Part shown: positions 23,516 to 34,310 of the stretch, in pieces
How positions within the stretch are numbered: the first letter of the stretch is position 1
How the letters are laid out: each line of letters starts with the position of its first letter
Assembly: GCA_014843695.1 (NCBI GenBank)
Contig: CM026386.1
Location: forward strand, 84,309,791-84,373,790
Origin: Archivesica marissinica
Lineage: Eukaryota > Mollusca > Bivalvia > Venerida > Vesicomyidae
Length of the DNA: 64,000 bases
Reading direction: 5' to 3'
The notes under the pieces: generated by a model
Databases searched by the model: none
Told to the model about the DNA's origin: nothing
What the model saw: the letters and a program-made list of their open reading frames with translations, nothing else
Program-made: the position numbers and the translations under genes

Positions 23516-25058
23516 TATACTGAACCAAAAAAGAAACTTTCGCGAGACTTCAATGGGACTGTTTCCACATATGTGTATATTAACAGTTTGTATTCGTATT
23601 TGTTATTGCACAATAATTTAAAATCAATTCATCAAAGTTCATTTACAGTCTGAAAATTATCAATTTCATTGGATTTTTCAATTTCATTTGAGGTAGGTGT
23701 AGATTCAATTTTTTTTTGCTTTAGTAACGATTATGCCCACCGCGAGCATTGCTAACAGCTTGGCAGCGACGACGCATTGAGTGGATGAGATTATTAATTT
23801 GAGCCTGGGGTATATTATTCCACTCTTCTAGCAAAGCGTCACGGAGCTCATTGACGTTACCAAGCGGATTTTGACGTTGCCGTACACGTGTGTCAAGATT
23901 ATCCCAAAGGTGCTCGATGGGATTTAGATCCGGGCTTTTTGAGGGCCAGTCGTCTATGAAATCAATAGTGTTGTTTAGCAAGAACTGGATATTGTCACGG
24001 GCGACGTGAGGTCTGGCGTTGTCATGCTGAAACACAGAAATAACGCCGTGATTTTGTAAGAGAGGAACAACGTGTGGGGCAAGGACACGGTCTCTATACT
24101 TTTGAGCATTCAAATTGCCATCAATGACCACTAATTGGGTACGATACCCATAACTTATTCCGGCCCAGACCATCACGGAACCCCCACCGCCAAAACGATC
24201 CCGCTGAAGAACGCAACAGTCAGCGTAACGTTCATTCCTACGTCGGTAGACCCTGATCCGACCATCACTATTGGACAATGCAAACCTGGATTCATCTGAA
24301 AAAAGAATCGTCAGCCAGTCTTGCTTTGTACAGTTGATGTGTCTATCAGCCCATTGAAGCCTGTCACGGCGATGACGATCCGTTAATACTGTTCCGACGT
24401 AGGGACGACGTGCACGTAAATTGTTCTCAGCCAAACGATTTCGTACGGTTTGAGCGGAAATCCTGGTGTTATAAGTACCTGGGGTGACAGACGATGTAGC
24501 TGTCGCAGTTAAAAAACGAGTTCGTAAATGTTGGTTCAAATTATAGCGGTCTTGCGCCGGCGTGGTTACACGTGGTCTACCGCTACGTGGAAGATCTTCC
24601 GTGCTTCCGGTCTGCACAAACCGCCGTCTCAGACTTCTAACTGCCTGCACAGATGATCCAACGTGCGCAGCAACCTCTTCCGTTGAAGCTCCTGCCTCCA
24701 GCATCCCAACGGCTCTCTCTCTTAAATGTTTCGCAATTCGAGGCATCGAAATGTTGCCCAAATTGTATCGATATAAAGGTGTTTAGGTATTTTTATGATT
24801 GTAGTCGTCAAGTGCAATAACTTGCAGTGAAAAAAGTTAACACATGTAAACCGGATATGTCCACCCCGTGCGTGCACGTGAAAATGGAGGTTTTGTCAAA
24901 ACAGACGATATCGTTCGACATGAGGTGATTATCTGACCGATTTCCCAAAGTAGGACGTCAGTGTAAACTACTACATATACACAGTTATCTACATGTTGTA
25001 CTTAACCTTATAAGTTTAAGACCTACTTTGCGAAAGTTTCTTTTTTGGTTCAGTATAG
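23516..25058 (-). mobile_element. Tc1-like element, apparently complete
   Basis: Terminal inverted repeats begin TACTGAACCAAAAAAGAAAC at about 23518 and match the complement of 25029-25056 over about 27 bases, and both ends adjoin TA, the Tc1/mariner target. The interior holds one open transposase frame on the minus strand. Length is about 1.54 kb, normal for the superfamily. Confidence 0.92.
23721..24746 (-). CDS. Tc1-like transposase, uninterrupted
   Basis: About 341 residues from the MPRIAKHL start (an ATG five codons upstream at 24761 is also possible; family members usually start with MPR). The N-terminal paired-type helix-turn-helix domains (residues about 5-110) include LRSLRRR-like and GRPRVTTP segments. 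The catalytic core has FSDESRF (first Asp), FQHDNARPHVA (second Asp) and SPDLNPIEHLWD (Glu). By my count 35 residues separate the second Asp from the Glu, rather than the 34 of Tc1 itself. No stop or frameshift is visible. It would cut and paste the surrounding element at TA sites. Confidence 0.93.
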   Translation of the reverse strand: MPRIAKHLRERAVGMLEAGASTEEVAAHVGSSVQAVRSLRRRFVQTGSTEDLPRSGRPRVTTPAQDRYNLNQHLRTRFLTATATSSVTPGTYNTRISAQTVRNRLAENNLRARRPYVGTVLTDRHRRDRLQWADRHINCTKQDWLTILFSDESRFALSNSDGRIRVYRRRNERYADCCVLQRDRFGGGGSVMVWAGISYGYRTQLVVIDGNLNAQKYRDRVLAPHVVPLLQNHGVISVFQHDNARPHVARDNIQFLLNNTIDFIDDWPSKSPDLNPIEHLWDNLDTRVRQRQNPLGNVNELRDALLEEWNNIPQAQINNLIHSMRRRCQAVSNARGGHNRY

Positions 25059-25181
25059 ATACTTTTTGCACGTACATCCGGCATACACATAGCATAACCA
25101 TTACTAGATAACATAATATTCTTTTACAATTAACTAGTGAACGAATGATAACTGAGGTTTAAAACACATGTATGTTCCATG

Positions 25182-25265
25182 TGACGTCATATGTCCGGCA
25201 ACGAGCACCAACCAATCAGAGGCTAGAGGTCATTAACACATATATAGTAACTGTAGTCTCACAGA
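25182..25265 (+). promoter_or_regulatory. Compact CRE-CCAAT-TATA promoter-like block
   Basis: A perfect CRE palindrome TGACGTCA lies at 25182-25189, a CCAATCAG box at 25212-25219 and TATATAG at 25241-25247, spaced 22 and 21 bases apart. A start site would be expected near 25270 and an ATG follows at 25290. The order and spacing are those of a core RNA polymerase II promoter. Confidence 0.45.
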
Positions 25266-25289
25266 ACAGAGCGCTCTCATATAACCATT

Positions 25290-25499
25290 ATGAGCCTGCC
25301 ACAATATATTGTAAACATATACCAGCATACTGAAAGTAATATAAATAATAAATTGACTTTAAGGCATACTGAAAGCAATAATAAATTGACCTTAACTTCC
25401 CCCATAGAAGCACCTCTTGACGCCATCACCAATACGACATATATTGACAAGTGTAGTAGCCAAACCAGTGTTCATAATAAAGGCCAGCATGGCATGTAG
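25290..25499 (+). CDS. Short ORF behind the promoter-like block
   Basis: 69 residues, first ATG after the TATA box, with no recognised domain. An internal repeat (HTESN and NNKLTL occur twice, residues about 13-36) comes from a short DNA duplication. A polyadenylation word AATAAA occurs at 25696-25701, giving a transcript of about 430 bases. Codon use gives no strong support, and it could equally be a noncoding transcript or chance. It lies just outside the Tc1 element that ends at 25058. Confidence 0.3.
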   Translation: MSLPQYIVNIYQHTESNINNKLTLRHTESNNKLTLTSPIEAPLDAITNTTYIDKCSSQTSVHNKGQHGM

Positions 25500-25599
25500 T
25501 CCCAGTAATATCTATGGCCAATACTTAAAGTGCATAATCACCCAGCTGCAAAAATGGCATCCTGACATTTTAGAACACGGAACAAACATGATATAGCAT

Positions 25600-25680
25600 A
25601 TCAATAGTCTGTGTTATTAAACAATAGTCCATATCAATAGTCTGCGTTATTAAACAATAGTCTGTGTTATGTTATACCTA
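25600..25680. repeat. Short imperfect tandem repeat
   Basis: AATAGTCTGTGTTATTAAAC and variants occur three times between 25607 and 25670. Confidence 0.7.
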
Positions 25681-25828
25681 GCATGTTTTATTAGAAATAA
25701 AATTATACGATTTACACATTGTTCCTATATTACTGTCGTGCGTGACCATATATATTTGCAGCTTCTAGATTGGACTAGATGGAGACCGGTGCAAAGCCCA
25801 AATAATTACATCATAAAACAGGGTTCCC

Positions 25829-26511
25829 ACATACCTTGACAACTCCTTGAATTTGGTGGTTTTTGTCCTTAAAAAGTCCTTAAATCCTAGGAAAAACTCC
25901 TTAAATTACCATAGTGTGTGCTTGAATCGCATGCAAGTTTTGAATTGTTGCTAAAATATTTTATTATTAATAAAATTCACCAATTTCGGCCAGAATATGC
26001 GTCCGTCCAGAGTTAATTATGCGGTGTGGCCTCAAAAGATAGCGGCTGCACGTTGCGCTGTTTTCACCTCTTTGCGCTATTAGGGCAAACGGAAACAAAA
26101 ACAGTAAATTTGGAACTGTTCGGATTTCTACGTTATACGCTATGTACAGAAGGAACCCATGCAAGACAAACAACAATTAAGTTATGTATTCGGGTCAGTA
26201 GGCACAATGAATAAAGGGTCAATGCGTGTATAATGCTAATTGGGAATGCGACCCCGCGTTCCGAGACTTATTAAAACTGACAAAAGGAAGGCCTTATGTT
26301 CGTATTGTGATACAATAATTGACATTTCGACCATGGGGAAGAGTGCATTAAATTCACATTCAAAAAGTGAAAAACACGAACAGAATAAATCGAAATCGAA
26401 AAGAAGTTCATCAATTACAAGTTTCTTTGGACCTGCCCCCTTCTTCCAGCAAAATGAGTGTCCCTGGTCAGGCTAATGTACACAATGTTACCCCACCCAC
26501 CCCAGTAGTAT
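25829..26511 (+). mobile_element. hAT element 5' fragment
   Basis: CAGGGTTCCCACATACCTTG at about 25824-25843 is a characteristic hAT terminal sequence, followed by the CCTTAAATCC/CCTTAAATTACC subterminal repeats. A BED-like finger exon lies at 26240-26476. The element is cut off at about 26511 by the 3' end of a LINE copy; no 3' hAT terminus was found. Confidence 0.65.
26240..26476 (+). pseudogene. BED-like zinc finger of a hAT transposase, truncated
   Basis: 78 residues with CSYCDTIIDISTMGKSALNS followed by HSKSEKH, a Cys2-His2 BED-type finger, then a Lys/Ser-rich linker (NKSKSKRSSSITSFF). This is the DNA-binding N-terminus of a class of invertebrate hAT transposases. The catalytic core is absent and the frame closes shortly before the LINE insertion. 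Confidence 0.6.
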
Positions 26512-27501
26512 ACAATGAATGGTGTTTTACGGCGCATCGACATCTAAGGTCATGTAGCGCGCATTAAAGTTATGTTTATTGTCGAGTGTATGAAATAAAA
26601 TTCTATATAAGTATATGCATTACGTAAAAATTAATACTAAGAAGTATAAAGACGTAATATTAATTACAGGTAATATATGAATGAATGATTACTACAAAGG
26701 CATGATTAACAATTGATATCACAGCTTATTATAAATTCCTATTGCCTTGATAAATGATATGATGGACTCTACGGACTCTACTCTGATATAGTCGAAGAGT
26801 TTTTTAATGTTGTCCACATTGTAGTACTGCAACCGGATTGGTTGAAGGTCAACACAGTGTATTAAGATATGCTCCACCGTGTATAGAGTATTGCATGGGA
26901 TACATTCTGGTGCATTATCTCGTGACAACAGCCATGAATGTGATATTCGAGAATGACCAATCCTGAGACGGGCAAGAATGACTTCTTCTCGACGAATAGG
27001 CCTGTAAATTGGGCACCATTCGCCCAGTGTTGGTTTGACCGAATGAAGTTTGTTAAAAATTTCACCATCCCATTGGGCCTGCCAAGAGGATTGAATTAAG
27101 TTAAGAATTGTAGATTTAAAATCGGTATAACACACTTTAATCCTAGAAATTGATAATGACAAAGCCAGCTTTGCATTCTGGTCAGCCATTTCATTACCTT
27201 TTATTCCCATATGACTCGGAAGCCAGCAGAACACAAATGTATTTGTTTCTGAAAGGGAAGAAATCCTTTCAAGCAAAGTACCAACAATAGGATTTTCAAA
27301 CTTTTCATAATACAAAGCCTGTAAAACAGGACAAGGAATCAGAAGAAATGTTTATTGAACATAGTGTGATTCACTGCAAGATCTTAAGCGAGATCTATGG
27401 CATTCAATCGGCAGGAAAAATGGAGGACTTGTTGGAAGTCTACATTTCGATTTTTATTCCCAAAGATGCTGCTGACGCACAGTGCCACAGCTTTTTGACT
27501 G
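26512..27501 (-). mobile_element. I/Nimb-like LINE, 3' copy B (5' truncated)
   Basis: Near-identical to 27648-28640 of the adjacent longer copy. It keeps the end of RNase H (FVFCWLPSHMGIKGNEMADQ at about 27240), the zinc knuckle PECIPCNTLYTVEHILIHC and the 3' UTR, ending in an (ATTC)n tail at 26512 on the minus strand. It stops at 27501, where the tail of the next copy begins. Region 27316-27500 shows many more single-base indels against the other copy than the rest. Confidence 0.9.
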
Positions 27502-27640
27502 AATGAATGAATGGTGTTTTACGGCGCATCGACATCTACGGTCATGTAGCGCGCATTAAAGTTATGTTTATTGTCGAGTGTATGAAATAAAATTCTATAT
27601 AAGTATATGCATTACGTAAAAATTTATACTAAGAAGTTAA
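27502..27640 (-). mobile_element. I/Nimb-like LINE, 3'-UTR-only copy C
   Basis: About 139 bases consisting only of the LINE 3' UTR with its GAATGAATGAATGG tail word. It sits head-to-tail between copies A and B. Confidence 0.85.
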
Positions 27641-27858
27641 ATGAATGAATGAATGGTGTTTTACGGCACATCGACATCTAAGGTCATGTAGCGCGCATTA
27701 AAGTTATGTTTATTGTCGAGTGTATGACATAAAATTCTATATAAGTATATGCATTACGTAAACATTAATACTAAGAAGTTATAAAGACGTAAGATTAATT
27801 ACAGGTAATATAATTTATGAATGAATGATTACTACAAAGGCATGATTAACAATTGATA

Positions 27859-30800
27859 TCACAGCTTATTATAAATTCCTATTGCCTTGATAAATGATAT
27901 GATGGACTCTACTCTGATAGAGTCGAAGAGTGTTTTAATGTTGTCCACATTGTAGTACTGCAACCGGATTGGTTGAAGGTCAACACAGTGTATTAATATA
28001 TGCTCCACCGTGTATAGAGTATTGCATGGGATACATTCTGGTGCATCATCTCGTGACAACAGCCATGAATGTGATATTCGAGAATGACCAATCCTGAGAC
28101 GGGCAAGAATGACTTCTTCTCGAAGAATAGGCCTGTAAATTGGGCACCATTCGCCAAGTGTTGGTTTGATCGAATGAAGTTTGTTAAAAATTTCACCATC
28201 CCATTGGGCCTGCCAAGAGGATTGAATTAAGGTAAGAATTGTAGATTTAAAATCAGTATAACACACTTTAATCCTAGAAATGGATAATGACAAAGCCAGC
28301 TTTGCATTCTGATCAGCCATTTCATTTCCTATTATTCCCATATGACTCGGAAGCCAGCAGAACACAAATGTATTTATTTCTGAAAGGGAAGAAATCCTTT
28401 CAAGCAAAGTACAAACAATAGGATTTTCAAACTTTTCATAATACAAAGCCTGTAAAACAGACAAGGAATCAGAGAAAATGATATATTGAACATAGTGTGA
28501 TTCCACTGCAAGATCTAGAGCGAGATCTATGGCCTTCAGTTCGGCAGAGACAATTGAGGACTTGTTTGGAAGTCTACATTTCCGATTTTTATTCCCAAAG
28601 ATTGCTGCTGACGCAACAGTGTCACCAGCTTTTGAACCATCTGTGGATATGGCTTTGAAGTCAGAATAAAATTCCCTGATTTCATGATATTTTGTTTGAA
28701 ACTGGCTCCTGTCTGTAATAGACTTTTTATCAGAAGTGAGATCAAAGCGAAACTCGGCAGTTTTAAGGGTCCAAGGAAGAGAATCTGGGATTTTATACTG
28801 TGCAATAGATTTCATGTCAATATGTAGGTCATCTAGACATTGTTCCATGCGTATACCTAGTGGGGCAATAGCTCTCGGTTTTCTTTGAAACTGCACTTTA
28901 AATTGGGGTTGAAAGACCACTTTGTGAGCTGGGTTTAGAGGATTTGACTCGAGTTTCAGTAGGTATTGAAGAGCTAGCTTCTGTCGTCTAGCATACAGAG
29001 AGGGTTCATTTGCTTCAGCATAAAGACTTTTAACAGGGGAAGTTCTGAAAGCTCCAAGGAATAATCGTAGACCTTGATTATGTATAGGATCAAGTATTTT
29101 CAGGTACGATTTTCGTGCAGATCCGTAAATTATCGAACCATAATCCAGCTTAGAGCGAACCAATGACCGATAGAGCCGTAGAAGTACCTTTCTATCAGCT
29201 CCCAATCGGAATGTGCCACAACCTTTAAAATATTTAGAGCTTTTTGACATTTCTTTTTTAAATTATTGATATGAGGAATGAATGAGAGTTTTTTATCAAA
29301 GATAACACCTAAATATTTGTATTCTGAGACTACTTCTACAGGTGAGCCATCCAGGTAAATTTCTGGGTCTGGATGAAGTCCACGTAGATTACAAAAATGC
29401 ATACATTTAGTTTTTGATTTAGAAAATTTAAAACCATTTTCATCCGACCAAGTCTGAAGTTTATTCAGACATTGCTGGAGTTGGCGTTCTATTATGTTCA
29501 TATTACTAGCCCTGAAGCAACTAACAAAATCATCTACATAAAGGGAGCACTCAACCCCTGGATGTATTGATTTAACAATATTGTTTATCTTAATACTAAA
29601 CAATGTAACGGACAAAATACAACCCTGTCGTACACCCATCTGCTGTTCCCGAGCATCTGATAGGGTATTACAAACACGAAAAAGTCTTTCATTTAAAAAT
29701 GCAGAAATAAATAATGGAAGGCGTACTCTGAGGTCAAAGTCGTGAAGATCTTTTAAAATGCCATATTTCCAGGTTGTGTCATAAGCACTCTCAAGGTCGA
29801 AAAATACTGAAGCAACATGTTGTTTATTGACAAAGCCCTCTCTTATAAATGTTTCGAAACGAACTAGATATTCCAGTGTGCTTCGCTGCTGACGAAAGCC
29901 ACTCTGGACATTAACAATTAAATGATTTGATTCGAGAAACCATACAAGCCGGGTGTTTACCATTCTTTCCATAGTTTTACATATACAACTTGTTAACGCT
30001 ATGGGTCTATAGTTGTTTGGATCCTTTTTATCCTTATCTGGTTTTGGTATTGGGATGACTAAAGCCTCCCTCCAAGATGTAGGAAACTCACCAGTTTGCC
30101 ATATAGAATTAAACATGTCCAATAAGATAAAGAGGGAGGAGCTAGGTAGATGTTTTAAGAATTGATATTCTGGACGTTAACAATTAAATGATTTGATTCG
30201 AGAAACCATACAAGCCGGTTGTTTACCATTCTTTCCATAGTTTTACATATACAACTTGTTAACGCTATGGGTCTATAGTTGTTTGGATCCTTTTTATCCT
30301 CATCTGGTTTTGGTATTGAGATGACTAAAGCCTCCCTCCAAGATGTAGGAAACTCACCAGTTTGCCATATAGAATTAAACATGTCCAATAAGATAAAGAG
30401 GGAGGAGCTAGGTAGATGTTTTAAGAATTGATAGTGGATTTTATCTGGACCTGGGGATGTATCATGTGCTTTTGACAAAGCAGACTTGAGTTCTTTAAGA
30501 TTAAATAGTTTGTTGTAATATTCTTTGTTCTTTGAATTGAAGTTTAGTTTTTTCTTTTCTTTAGTGTCTTTGAATTTCTGAAATTTTTGTGAATAATTAT
30601 TTGCTGATGATTTTTGTGCAAATGTTTCTGCTAAGGTGTTTGAAATTTCCAGAGGTGTGGTGATTTGTTTGTTGTTTGCAGTGAGGTGGCTAATTGGTGA
30701 AGTACCTTTGCCATTAATTGTTCTTATCATGTCCCACGTTTTCTTAGTTGTTGTTCTGTTATTTAGTCTTGAGATGTATTGTTTCCAACATTTGCGTTTG

Positions 30801-31855
30801 CTGCTTTGTATTGTACGTCGTGCTTTTGCTCTATATATGCGAATGTTGTTTAAATTTTCTGTGGTGGGTCTCAACTTGAATTTTCTTATGGCCGATTTCC
30901 TATTTTGGATGGCTTTCTTACAATCATCATCATACCAGGGTTTGTATGGTCTCTTTGGATTAGGTGACGTCTGAGGTATGGATTGTTCTGCTGCTTTTAT
31001 TAGTAATGTAGTGAAGAGCTGTGTTTGATCACGACAATCCTTGAATGTTTCATATGAAATTGTTTGTTCACAAAGTTGTTGGAATTTAGTCCAATTTGCT
31101 TTAGAAAGTTTCCATCTTCTGGGTTGACTATAAGCTGTTGGCTGATTTTCAGATATGAGGATGGGGAAGTGGTCGCTTCCGTGGAGATCATCATCGACTT
31201 TCCATGAGAAATCTGGAAGTATGACTGGGCTACATAGTGCAAGATCTATTGCAGAATAGGATCCTGTTCCTGGGTGTAAATATGTTTTGGAAGATGGATC
31301 GTTCATGTAAGAAAGAGAATTATCAGAGATGAAATTCTCTATCTGGAGATCTCTTTGATTTGTATTATTACAACCCCAGATGATGTTATGTGCATTGAAA
31401 TCACCTATTAGAATATATGGAGTGGGTAATTGTATTATAAGATCATTCAGCCTATGTTCTTCAATTGGTTTACTTGGGGGACGATATAGTGAACACAGTG
31501 TGATAGTGCTATGTAATGACAGTCTTACAGCAACAGCTTGTAAGTTTGTATTTAACAGTAATTCCTTATGTGGAACACTATTATTGACGATGATAGATAC
31601 CCCACTCTGGGCTTTATCACCTTCACTGTATATTTTATTGAAAATGGTGTGATGTTTTATAGAAATTGTATCATTTTGTTTCAAAAATGTTTCTTGAAGG
31701 CATAACGCAGCAGGTTTATGTTCTTGCACTAAAAGAGAAAGCTCTGCAAAATTAGATTTTAAACCTCGACAATTCCACTGGATAATTCCATTAGCCATTA
31801 TGGAGAGATTAATTATTAAAAATACTATACCGATATTTACATAATTATTATTCAT
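27859..31855 (-). pseudogene. I/Nimb-like ORF2: endonuclease, RT, RNase H, zinc knuckle
   Basis: Endonuclease from about 31798 with IIQWNCRGLKSN, LQETFLK, LIGDFNAHN and GSDHFPI. RT with NNYRPIALTSC, SGFRQQRST, FDLESAYDTTW, GVRQGCILS and the YVDD active site near 29550. RNase H with ISTDGSKAGD, VSAELKAIDLA, IFSDSLSVLQ and FCWLPSHMG. The C-terminal knuckle is PECIPCNTLYTVEHILIHC. A 266-bp tandem duplication (29903-30434) shifts the frame inside the RT, and another shift near 29205 separates RT from the rest. Individual blocks are well preserved, so the copy is fairly young. Confidence 0.9.
29903..30434. repeat. 266-bp tandem duplication within LINE RT
   Basis: 29903-30168 and 30169-30434 are direct copies with only a handful of base differences. 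The length is not a multiple of three and so breaks the RT frame. Confidence 0.95.
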
Positions 31856-31902
31856 AGATAAAATATAAAGTTAAAAATATATTAAGTGGCATCTTGCTCC
31901 AG

Positions 31903-33338
31903 TCATCCTCGCACGACTGGAGGTTCATGCCCATCGTGCCAGATCATAGACTCGGACTTGTCCGAGTCTGATGCCTCGCCCTCCAGAGTGTCATCGTCCG
32001 TGTCCAAATCCGAGTATCTATTGCTTGTAGACACTGGACACTGTGTGTTTATCTGATTGTATAGGTTTAGTTTTCTGCTGTCTGGAAGTGACAGCAGATT
32101 GCTTTTTTGTTGGAGTTGATGTTTGTTGAGCTGTGGATTCTTTAGTAGGTTTTGGTTTTGATGAAGTTGATGTTGTTTTTGGTTGAATGTTTTTTCTTGT
32201 GTATTGTTGTTTCGAGTGTTTTTTGTTGTTGGATTCTTGTGTATGTTTGTTTTTGCTTGTTTTTGTTTATCTGCTGTAGGTTTAGGTGTTTGTGGTGTAT
32301 TTTGATTTGTAAGATGGTCAAGATGAGAAGATCTGTCAGAACTAGGGAATAACTGCATTATGTCTGTTTTTTGGCTGGAAAGATTTGGAAAAGTTTGGTC
32401 AACAAGTTTTTGCAAGTTTTGCATTCAACAGAAGCTGTTTTAGCAACACTTGCATAGCTTGGCTGATTTTCGGATGTGTACCGAGATTCATAAATCTTTC
32501 TTGCATCCTGGAATGAAATGTTTTCCGAATATACACAGTCTTTAGAATTGGATATATGATCAGCGCCACAATTGGCGCATTTATTTGTGTTGGGGCAGTT
32601 CTCTTGATGTTGTGGAGCAGTCTCAGCACACTTGGAGCATACAGACTCGTTCCGACACCTATCCTCATGATGACCATACCTCTGGCATTTAAAGCATCTA
32701 AGAGGGTTAGGTACATATATGTCGACGGTGACAATCTGGTAGCCGACTTTGATACGTGACGGGATGACTGGTGTGTCACATGTAATTATATATGTGTTTG
32801 TGGTTTTTATTTCGTTGTTACGTTTTATCGATATTCTCTTCACGTCAATGATCCCTTGACTTGACAAACCTTCTTTGATCTCATCCAAAGAGCAGGAAGA
32901 TAATTCCCTGCACCTGATGACACCTTTGGATGAGTTCAAAGATTTGTGGGGACTGACCTTCACAGAATGTCCAAAGAAGGTGTTCGTTGATAATAAATTC
33001 TGAGATTGAGCTTTTGAAGTAATTTCAACCAAAAGACTTCCATTTCGAAGACTTTTAACAGATTTAGGTGTACCTAGGATAGATTTCATTTGCTTTTCAA
33101 TGACGAAAGGGGAAATTTTTGTGATAGGTTTTGAACTGTCTACAGCCTCAATGAGAATGAAGCGAGGGAAGTTCACTCTCTGTTGTTCAACAGGATCATC
33201 ATCGGATTCACTTAGTGCACGCTTGGCTTTTTTTTGAGTGGAACTCATAATAGTAATATATAGTTCATCGTCAATGCTCCCCACCCGTCTCAGAGCCCAA
33301 CAAGGGGACATGATCTGGGGAAATCCATCACAGATCAT
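31903..33338 (-). pseudogene. I/Nimb-like ORF1, gag-like with CCHC knuckles
   Basis: From 33338 the frame gives about 326 residues; an RNA-binding-like N-terminal domain is followed by CFKCQRYGHHEDRC, CSKCAETAPQHQENC and CANCGADHISNSKDC, three consecutive zinc knuckles at residues about 215-265. Near 32400 a frameshift moves the continuation into the 32424-31903 frame, which is Gln/Asn/Lys-rich and ends in an acidic tail. A start at 33251 (MSSTQKKAKR) is more likely than 33338, because the first 29 residues look untranslated. ORF1 proteins of this type package the LINE RNA. Confidence 0.85.
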
Positions 33339-33800
33339 GACAGGGATACATCAATGATATACTCAGAATGAAAGGACTAGACTGGACAAGTGTATTCTCA
33401 CAGAAGGTCCTACCAAGTTTAGACTATCCTTGGGAGGTTACAAAAGTCAATCAAACATCAAACTTTCACCCGATTAGCCCATGAGCCACCGCCTTCTAGG
33501 GCATCAAAAAGAAGACAATGAAAGAGTATAAATATTTAGAGAATCAATATTTGTTTTCAAGACAAAGTTTGAAAATATGTGTTTAAGATTAACGATGCCC
33601 TAGGGCTCGGCATGACCAGCCGATTGATCAAGGACGGGCTTTCCTGACCTCCCGTTTAACCCAACTTAAGGCCGAAGTGGTGTGTTGTGGAAACAGGGTA
33701 TTATTTGCCAACACTGATTCTACTCAACCACCAGGATCCTCTCAAGCGACACAGGTCTCCGCCCACGGCAAACAGGCAGGCACATTTGGGGGGGTTGTAT

Positions 33801-34310
33801 CCCAGTGTTTATAACCGGAACACCATTCTTCAGTAGAGAAAACGGTTCAGGTAACTAAAAGCAACACAATAGTATGTAAAAAGAAGCAAACATGTTTAGA
33901 TTACTGATTTACCACAACCTTAAGTTTGGAGCATTTGCCAGAATGCCATAAAATATATTATCATAAGTGTTTCGCTTGCCGTGTCTGGAAGTTCATGTGT
34001 CTTCAGTCCTGCAAGCATATCATATATCTGTGTATCGGGTGGTTGTGTGATAAAATCAATGTATGTCTTAATACCAGTCACACAACTTATGTTCTACCAT
34101 AAGCACTTTCTTAATTGATCCTGAGATGTACATAATAACAGCTTATGAACAACTAAGTTCACAACACATTTATCGCATTGTGTGCATAACTCAGGACGTG
34201 AGAACGAAAGTAATCTACACAGTACATATATAGCTGTGAAACAGTACATTTTTACGCTTGGGAATTTACGACTTAATTGCCAGATAGTACAAGGTTCCTG
34301 TTTTTGGAAT
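33801..34310. other. No gene recognised
   Basis: AT-rich spacer between the LINE 5' end and a Tc1 element. Confidence 0.5.

Larger units (their letters stand above)
27641..33800 (-). mobile_element. I/Nimb-like LINE, near full length, copy A
   Basis: Minus-strand order is 5' UTR (about 33800-33339), a gag-like ORF1 with three CCHC-type knuckles, ORF2 with endonuclease, reverse transcriptase, RNase H and C-terminal knuckle, a 3' UTR and an (ATTC)n tail. An RNase H domain behind the RT points to the I/R1/Nimb side of the LINE tree. Frameshifts and a 266-bp internal duplication inactivate it. Confidence 0.9.
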
